Assembly (NCBI GenBank): GCA_023525975.1
Contig: CM042018.1
Coordinates: forward strand, 70,935,001-70,999,000
Length of the DNA: 64,000 bases
Direction of reading: 5' to 3'
From: Smallanthus sonchifolius
Taxonomy: Eukaryota; Streptophyta; Magnoliopsida; Asterales; Asteraceae
Shown piece by piece: positions 56,823 to 64,000 of this stretch; the stretch's first letter is position 1; each line of letters opens with the position of its first letter. The translations under genes were made by a program, and so were the position numbers. A model generated the notes under the pieces. The model had not been told where the DNA came from. It was given only the letters and a program-made list of their open reading frames with translations, and ran no database searches.

Positions 56823-56858
56823 GTCTCCCCATTTTGAGGGAATTTCGTCCCGAAATTT
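56823..56858 (-). promoter_or_regulatory. Family C internal II polypurine tract and hairpin
   Basis: GTCTCCCCATTTTGAGG (56823-56839) is purine-rich on the minus strand in its first part. AATTTCG - TCC - CGAAATT (56841-56857) is a perfect 7-bp stem next to the pol stop (56857-56859). Confidence 0.75.
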
Positions 56859-58624
56859 AGCTAGAGGAAGCGACGGCATCAGTAAAAAGATGGGGGTACT
56901 TGAGCTTCATTTGGTCCTCTCGTTCCCAAGTAAATTCAGGACCACGCTTAGATTCCCAAGGAACTTTGACAATAGGGATACGACTTCGCTTGAGCTGTTT
57001 GATTTCACGATCAATCATCTCTACTTGTTTCTCAACGAAGTGCATCATTTTGACAATGTGCACGTCGTCAAGAGGTATGTGAAGATTCTCATCAGCAAGA
57101 CAATTCTTCAGATTAGACACGTGAAAAGTAGGATGCACATTGCCAAGTGATGGAGGTAAGTCGAGTTTGTAAGCCACTTTCCCAATTCTTTCAAGGATCT
57201 TAAATGGACCCACATAGCGAGGTGATAATTTGCCTTTCTATCCGAAACGGATCACACCCTTCCATGGAGACACCTTTAGAAGAACAAGGTCACCGACTTG
57301 GAATTCCAAGGGTTTTCGTCGTTTGTCGGCATAACTCTTTTGCCGACTTCTTGCTACTCGAATGTTGTAACGGATTTGGATAATCTTGTCGGATGTTTCT
57401 TGAATTAGTTCGGGACCGGTGATTTGTGCATCACCAATCTCGTTCCAACAGATAGGAGAACGACACTGGCGACCATAGAGAGCTTCAAATGGAGCCATGT
57501 TGATACTCGTGTGGTAGCTATTATTGTAAGAGAACTCGATTAGGGATAGATGTGAATCCCAATTGCCACCAAAATCAATTACACAAGCTCTAAGTATATC
57601 TTCAAGAGTTTGGATTGTTCGCTCGGTCTGACCATCAGTTTGAGGATGGTAGGCCGTGCTCAAATCCAATCGTGTACCAAGAGCGGTTTGAAGAGATTGC
57701 CAAAAGCGAGAGGTGAACCGAGCATCTCTATCGGATATTATGTTTAAGGGAACACCGTGACGGCTCACAATTTTATCAATGTAAATTCGGGCTAGTTTCT
57801 CAACCCGATAGTCTTCACGGATAGGCAAGAAATGAGCAAATTTGGTGAGACGATCAATGATCACCCAAATGCTATCATAACCACTTTAGGTGCGAGGAAG
57901 TTTGGTAATGAAATCCATAGCTAAGTTCTCCCATTTCCACACGGGGATTTCCGGCTGTTCAAGTAAACCGGAAGGACGTTGGTGTTCGGCTTTGACCTTG
58001 GAGCACGTTAGACATTTGGCAACATAGAGAGCAATGTCTTTCTTCATACCGGGCCACCAATACTATTGGCGAAGATCTTGGTACATTTTATCCGCACCAG
58101 GATGAATAGAATAACGAGTCTTATGAGCCTCGTTCATGAGAAATGCACGGAGATCATCGCGATCGGGAATCCAAATACGGTTCAAGTAATAAAGTAAGCC
58201 ATTGGGTTTTGATTCAAGCTGAAGTTCAACACCACACGAAATTTCCTCGTACATGTTACCCTCGGTGACTGAGACGTTTTGAGCTTCTAAGATGCAATTT
58301 TGAATGTCGGTTTGAATTCGAACACATTGAAGCATGACATGGTCCTTTCGACCCAAAGCGTCGGCTACAACATTCGCTTTGCCGGGATGGTAACGAATCT
58401 CGCAGTCATAGTCGTTAAGGAGTTCAACCCAACGTCGTTGTCTCATGCTGAGTTCTTTTTGGTTGAAGATGTGTTGGAGACTTTTGTGTTCGGTGAACAC
58501 CACGCATTTCGTGCCATAGAGGTAATGTCTCCAAATATTCAGTGCAAATACAACCGAACCCAATTCGAGATCGTGCATTGTATAATTCTTCTCATGAATC
58601 TTAAGTTGCCTCGATGCATAAGCG
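56857..58624 (-). pseudogene. Family C internal II: RNase H end, integrase and chromodomain pseudogene
   Basis: Frame pieces 58063-58578, 57238-57864 and 56857-57213. They hold the rest of RNase H (TEHKSLQHIF, VVADALGRK), the HHCC region (HKTRYSIHPGADK), integrase core with IISDRDARF and HPQTDGQTERTIQ, and a chromodomain (MIDREIKQLKRSRIPIVKV) with a normal stop. In-frame stops lie near 58066, at 57886-57888 and near 57238; the frame with the upstream ORF is lost by a 37-bp deletion near 58625. All three DDE residues can still be read. Confidence 0.88.
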
Positions 58625-61334
58625 CTTGGTTGGAAGCATCACAGTAGACAACTAGATCGTCATTCCCATCAGGGAGAGTCAAAATAGGAGCATTGCACAA
58701 CTTTTGCTTGTGGGTTTGGAAAGCTTCTTCTTGCTTTGGTCCCCATTCATAAGTTTTACCCTTGTGGGTCAAAGCGGTAAGAGGGACAGCAATCTTAGAG
58801 AAATTTGAGATGAAACGACGATAATATCCCGCAAGACCAAGAAATGAACGAACTTCGGTGAGGGTCTTCGGGGCATTCCAATTCTTAACTGCTTTGATCT
58901 TAGAAGGGTCAACATGAATACCCTTGTCGTTGACGATATGACCAAGAAATTGAACTTCCTTTAACCAAAATTCACATTTGGAAAATTTGGCATATAATTG
59001 TTCCTTCCTTAAGAGATCCAAAACCAGTCTAAGATGTTGCTCATGGTCGGTTTTAGTCTTGGAGTAGATTAAGATATCGTCAATGAATACAATCACAAAT
59101 TTATCAAGGTACGGTTTGCACACACGATTCATGAGGTCCATGAAGATCGCGGGTGCATTGGTTAGTCCAAAAGGCATGACCATGAACTCGTAGTGACCAT
59201 ACCTTGTTCGAAAAGCAGTCTTTAGAATATCTTCCTCTTGTACACGGAGTTGATGATAACCCGATCGAAGATCAATCTTCGAGAAGCAAGTAGAACCTTG
59301 AATTTGATCAAAGAGGTCATCAATTCTAGGCAAGGGATAACGGTTCTTGATGGTAAGCTTGTTGAGTTCGCGGTAGTCAATACACATGCGGAATGATCCA
59401 TCCTTCTTTTTGATGAATAAGACGGGTGCACCCCACGGTGAATGACTTGGACGAATGAAGCCTTTGTCGGAGAGCTCTTGGAATTGACTTGCAAGTTCTT
59501 GCATTTCAGAAGGTGCAAGACGGTAAGGAGCTCTAGCCACGGGGTTAGCTCCGGGCACAAGATCAATGCGAAATTCTACTTGTAGAACGGGTGGAAGACC
59601 GGATAGATCTTCGGGAAATACTTCGGGAAAATCCCGAATGATGGGAATGTCTTGGATACTCTTCTCTTTGACATCCTTTTGAACAATATGAGCTAAGAAG
59701 GCCACGTACTTCTTTCGTAAGTACTTTTGGGCGGTAGTGCATGACATTAACTTTAGTCCCTTGCAAGGCTTTTCACCAAAGACTCTTAACGTTTCTCCCG
59801 ATGGTAGAGGTATTCGGATGCACTTCTCGAAACAGATGACTTCGGCATGATGATTTGATAGCCAATCCATGCCTATGATGATATCAAAACTTCCTAATGG
59901 CATTGGTACAAGATTGATTGGGAATGTATGTTCATTAAGTTCTAGAGAGAAGTCATAGATAACAGACTCAATTGTAAGTGAATCACCATTCGCTACTTCG
60001 ATAGTGAAGGTTTTCTCTAATTGGGATCGTGTCTTTGCAAATAAGGGTTCAAATCTAAGTGACACAAAACTTTTATCGGCACCGGTATCAAATAAAATGG
60101 AGGCATATTGACTATTAACAAGGAACGTACCATTGACCACATCATTGTTGGCTTGAGCTTCATTGGCGTTTATATTGAAAGCACGTCCACGAGCTCCGCC
60201 TTGTCTAGCATTGATCAACCTTGGGCATTGATCACGGAAGTGATTTGGGTCACCACATTCAAAACATGCCCGCCCATTTGCTATAGCAGGAACACCTTGA
60301 TTAGCCACTTGTTGACTGGTTCGGGTTGGTGGGTTGACTTGGCCCATAAGAGCTTTGGCCCTACACATATTTACCGTATGGACATATTTCCCACAATAAG
60401 TGCAAAGGCGACAAGGGATGTTTTGGGGATGATGATAGTTACATGTGGCACAGAGTGGGTAGATCCCAACATATGGCTTTTTGGCTGGTACTTGAACCAT
60501 AGGAGCAACTTGGTTAACAGGCATAGCAGGAGTGACCATAGCATAGTTTCTAGCCTTTCTTTTCTTATTATGTCGGGAGGGTTCAGTTGTGGCTTCTTTG
60601 TTGTGGGTAGAAGAAGTTTCAGTGTCGGAGACTTTCTTTGTGCCCTTTTTAGTAAGAGTCCCCGCCTTCACATGGTTATCGGTTAAGGTAGCGGATAAAC
60701 GGATAACATCTTCAAGTGTTGCGGGATTTCTCCCTATAACAGTATCTTGAATTTGCCTAGACAATCCACCAATATATTTTTCAATGCAGCAGGATAAAGG
60801 TGTGACCATGTGGGGCACGAGGAGACTCAACTCATGGAACCGAGTTGTATATGCCAAGTTTTCACCACTATCTTGGGCAAGATCCCAAAAGTTGGCTTCG
60901 AGTTTCTTTACCTCATTTCGAGGACAGAATTCCTCAGTCATTAGCCTTTTAACCTCATCCCAAGGTAATGCCATTGCTACATCCACACCCCTATTCCTCT
61001 TTTCCCCATTCCACCATGTGAGTGCCCGTTTTTGTAAGACACTTGTGGCATGACGAACACGAAGGTTATCGGGGCAGTCACTATTGAGAAAGGTATTCTC
61101 AATACTTTCAAACCATTGAAGAAGTCTGGTTGCTCCTTCAGTACCGTAAAACTTGAGGGGATTACATGAGTTGAAATGCTTGAAGGTGCATTGAGATGGG
61201 TTGGCACCACCATTTCCACCATTTGCCCCACGGTTACCATTGGCGGCACCATTAGCTTGAGTGAGTTGAGTTACGAGTTGTGTAAGAATGGTAGCGATGT
61301 CGGTGTTGGCCACGGGAGCAGGATGGGGAGGCAT
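58625..61334 (-). CDS. Family C internal II: uninterrupted gag - protease - RT - RNase H start
   Basis: About 900 codons open in one frame, the longest in the window. The start is taken as the ATG at 61332-61334 (MPPHPAPVANTDIAT), because internal I has an equivalent ATG and bases upstream differ. Gag: QCTFKHFNSCNPLKFYGTEGA, ALTWWNGEK, the segment CATCNYHHPQNIPCRLCTYC, and a CCHC knuckle CFECGDPNHFRDQC. Protease: LFDTGADKSF with DTGA at 60078-60089. RT: IDLRSGYHQL, VFIDDILIYS (Asp pair at 59076-59081), FLGLAGYYRRFISNF. It ends at CDASNQ, where a 37-bp deletion shifts the frame. Gag and pol are fused in one frame, as in most plant chromoviruses. Enzymatic residues are intact, but integrase is lost from the frame. 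Confidence 0.9.
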
Positions 61335-62032
61335 TCTACAGATTTTCACAAGACAAGAAAAGATGTAAGAACTTATGAATGTTGTTTGGGTTTAAAAGAA
61401 TAAGATATCAAACAAAATAGTAATTCATAGTTGGGATTGTGCTCAAATAGTGATATAATCGCTTGAATACTATGACACATTAAGGTTAATTAAACTCATA
61501 TAATTTTCAAGGAGACATGCTTTAGCCTATAAGTAAACACTCATACCGGGATTCCCAGGAAAGCATACGGGTCCCTCGGTTGATTGGGATTTATGCGAAA
61601 TGCTTTCCTAGACAGAAAACCCAGAATACATGTGTCACCCTTCCAGATTGCACGTGTCCTCAAATAATTAACAAAGTTTAAAAACCTTAACGAGGGTATA
61701 AAAAGATTTTTATAGTTTTAGATCCATGAATTTTCCACATGCTAAGAAGATGTTGATAGAGAAGTAGATAAGAATATTATGAGGTTTTAGGGTATAGGTA
61801 GGGATATTGTTTATTTAATTATTATTTAAGTATAGTCTAATAAGTCATGAATTTTAACAAGTAAGGCATCAAAAATAAAGTAATAACTAATAATAGAAAA
61901 CAAGTAACACATAGCATGTAATACATAACATGTAGCACATATCACATAATCACGAAGCATGGCATAAGTAGGTGTCCTAAAGTTATAGTCTAGGTCAGGA
62001 GTGTCTAATAACCTAGTTCCCTATAACCAAGG
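61335..62032 (-). other. Family C internal II: untranslated leader
   Basis: About 700 bp, collinear with 53457-54169; no frame. Confidence 0.55.
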
Positions 62033-62044
62033 CTCTGATACCAA
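62033..62044 (-). promoter_or_regulatory. Family C internal II primer binding site (initiator tRNA-Met)
   Basis: CTCTGATACCAA, 2 nt from LTR 3. Confidence 0.9.
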
Positions 62045-62046
62045 TC

Positions 62047-64000
62047 TGTCACACCCCGACCGACGGCGAAAACGTCGGGGCGGGACATGTAGACTGTTCA
62101 TGAGCACAAGGTTGACTAAATTGTAATATATCAAACTTCAATTTCATTTCAAATAATCCAAACACAACCAAATCCAAGAAAGAACATAATATGAAATACA
62201 TAAAATCCTTTATTCAAATTAACTAAGTCCCAAAGCCTATGTGAAGCAAATCTTGATCAATTCACACATTAGTACCTGAAACATGAATAAAATAAGGTCA
62301 ACTAAAAAGTTGGTGAGTATACATAGGTTTGTATGTAGATAGCGTATAGTTTGTAAATAAACAAATCCTTACATATCATGATAAAATAAGGCATTTATGG
62401 GGAGCAGCTATTGTGTAACCAAGTACAATCAAACCTTTGTAACTAGCATGCAAAATTGTGTTGTCGGTAACAATCACCCTACCTGGGTGGGTTTGACAGA
62501 CTCAATAGATCTATCATTGTTAACCGTCGGCTTGAATAGTTAATGATTGCATATAAATCGCACACAAAAGTTAGCACAACTAGCACTCGGGCATAAAGCT
62601 CAAATTTCACACATGAATGTAAAGAGGATTTGTACTTGTGTAGTTTGTGTAAGTGTAAGCAATAATGTTGTATATTGTTCATGTTCCACCCCAAAAGTGT
62701 AAAAGAGTAAAAGGGGCTATGTAATACTCACTTGATTTGAAGGCGTAGCTAACACGAGATACTAGATAGAAATGAGGTCCTCGTAATGCACAACGTTAAC
62801 CTAGAGTGCAATATGTATTGAATCAATGGTGTGCACAATAGTCTATGTCTAAGTCTAAGGTTATAATGGATGTGTGTATAAGGAATTTTGAAGTTGTAGG
62901 TGTTAGTGGGTTGTACTTGAATGGTGTTGTATAAAATTTGGGTTTGGAATAACTAAATAATAAAATAATAAGATTATTATTTGTTTACTTAGTTATAAAA
63001 ATAATGTAATTATTAGGGGTGATTAAGTATAACCTAAACAAATAGTTTTTGTTTAGATGTAAATTAAATAATTGTAACCTTATTTATTTACTTATAAAAT
63101 ATATAACTTAGTCATTTAGTTATAAAAATGTATTAAATGTTTTTATATTAAATATAAATTCCTTTAACTTATTTGCATAAGGATGTTTAAATAAATTGTA
63201 TAAACAATAATTAAGTGTAGGGTTTAGCAATAAATATAGATTAAATTTTGTAAGTTTTAAATAAATAATTTCTATTTATTTTAGAATAGATATTTGATCT
63301 TTTTAAATAACGTTAATATAAATATTTATAAAATCAATTCTTTTTTATTTAAAAATTAATTTGAAATACTTGTTGTTTTTAAACTATGAAAATAATTATT
63401 CTGCCAAAAATGTTCTCACACACACGACCGTGCTTGGGACAAGGCACGATTGTGCTAGAACCACGGGCGCGACTGTGCTAGTCAGGGACGCGACCGTGTT
63501 GACTAAACATAATGCATAATTAGGTTGTTCACTAGGCACGATCGTGTCTTGGGCCTGGCACGGTGTTTAGGGTTTTGAGGCACGACCAAGTCTAGCCAAG
63601 GACATGACCGGGTCTGAGTGTGTGAGGCACGACCGCGCTGTCATTTGGCGCGACCGTGTCTCATGAATCACGACCGCGCCAGAAGACTAGCGCGACCGTG
63701 GTTGTTCCAAAACAGGAACGAATTGACTGATTCCTATAATGTTAACGTTGGATTTCATAGGGTTTTCATCTGTAGAGTTATTACGAGTATTTTGGGATAT
63801 ATTAATTGTATTTTAAACGTGTTCAAAGCAGGGTTCGATTAAATCTATTTTGAACGAAAACTAGATTCTGGTTCGTGATGATTCCCATATTGTAAGCCCA
63901 AATTAGATTAGGGCTTTTGATTTATAGACTAAAACGTAAGTGTGAGAGGTTTCAATTACCCGGAAGGACGACGAATTGATAGTGTTCGGTAGAGAGAAAT
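62047..64000 (-). repeat. Family C LTR 3 (5' LTR of internal II; runs off the right edge)
   Basis: Collinear with LTR 2 over the whole 1954 bp seen. It should continue about 690 bp beyond the window if complete. Palindrome cluster at 63424-63705. Confidence 0.9.

Noticed and set aside
51291..61403. Several plus-strand and second-frame ORFs of 100-190 codons across the C elements (for example 52224-52802 and 60108-60686)
   Set aside because: They overlap clear gag-pol coding on the minus strand, have no family motif and are conserved only because the element is.

Overview
This window is plant nuclear DNA made almost entirely of LTR retrotransposons. I found no host gene, tRNA, rRNA gene or bacterial feature. 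The pol sequences are Ty3/gypsy chromoviruses of the Tekay/Del type (gag - protease - RT - RNase H - integrase - chromodomain, primed by initiator tRNA-Met). One Ty1/copia fragment, one gag-only element, one long-LTR element without an ORF and one inverted Cassandra-type 5S-promoter element are also present. From memory the LTR starts resemble repeats of Asteraceae genomes; that is an impression, not a test.

I name the elements A to G. Left part (1-14131): element E (minus strand, decayed, no gag) is inserted in the integrase of element F (plus strand, only its 3' end visible). F's 3' LTR is followed by a B-like LTR (plus strand) split by a solo LTR of family C.

Middle and right part (14149-64000) is a nested stack. 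A copia RNase H/LTR remnant carries element D (gypsy, plus). D is cut in its chromodomain by element B (minus; 4.5-kb LTRs, about 3.2 kb of non-coding internal DNA, LARD-like). B's internal region is cut by element G (minus; gag-only, TR-GAG type; 5-bp TSD GTTAT). G's left LTR holds an inverted Cassandra element and is also cut by element A (minus; complete architecture, 5-bp TSD ACTTA). B's right LTR is cut by a chain of family C: LTR - internal I - LTR - internal II - LTR, running off the right edge.

All gag-pol copies carry stops or frameshifts, so none is autonomous as it stands. A and C-II are the best preserved. Three signals go beyond routine annotation. (1) A short inverted repeat, about 18 nt inside the 3' LTR boundary and beside the polypurine tract, is kept in six element families with compensatory changes in its stem. 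(2) Element A has a decayed extra reading frame upstream of gag, with an acidic N-terminus, a basic cluster and a hydrophobic C-terminal tail. (3) Every LTR family carries its own tandem array of short perfect palindromes. Overlapping reading frames on the opposite strand of pol were treated as shadows and left out.
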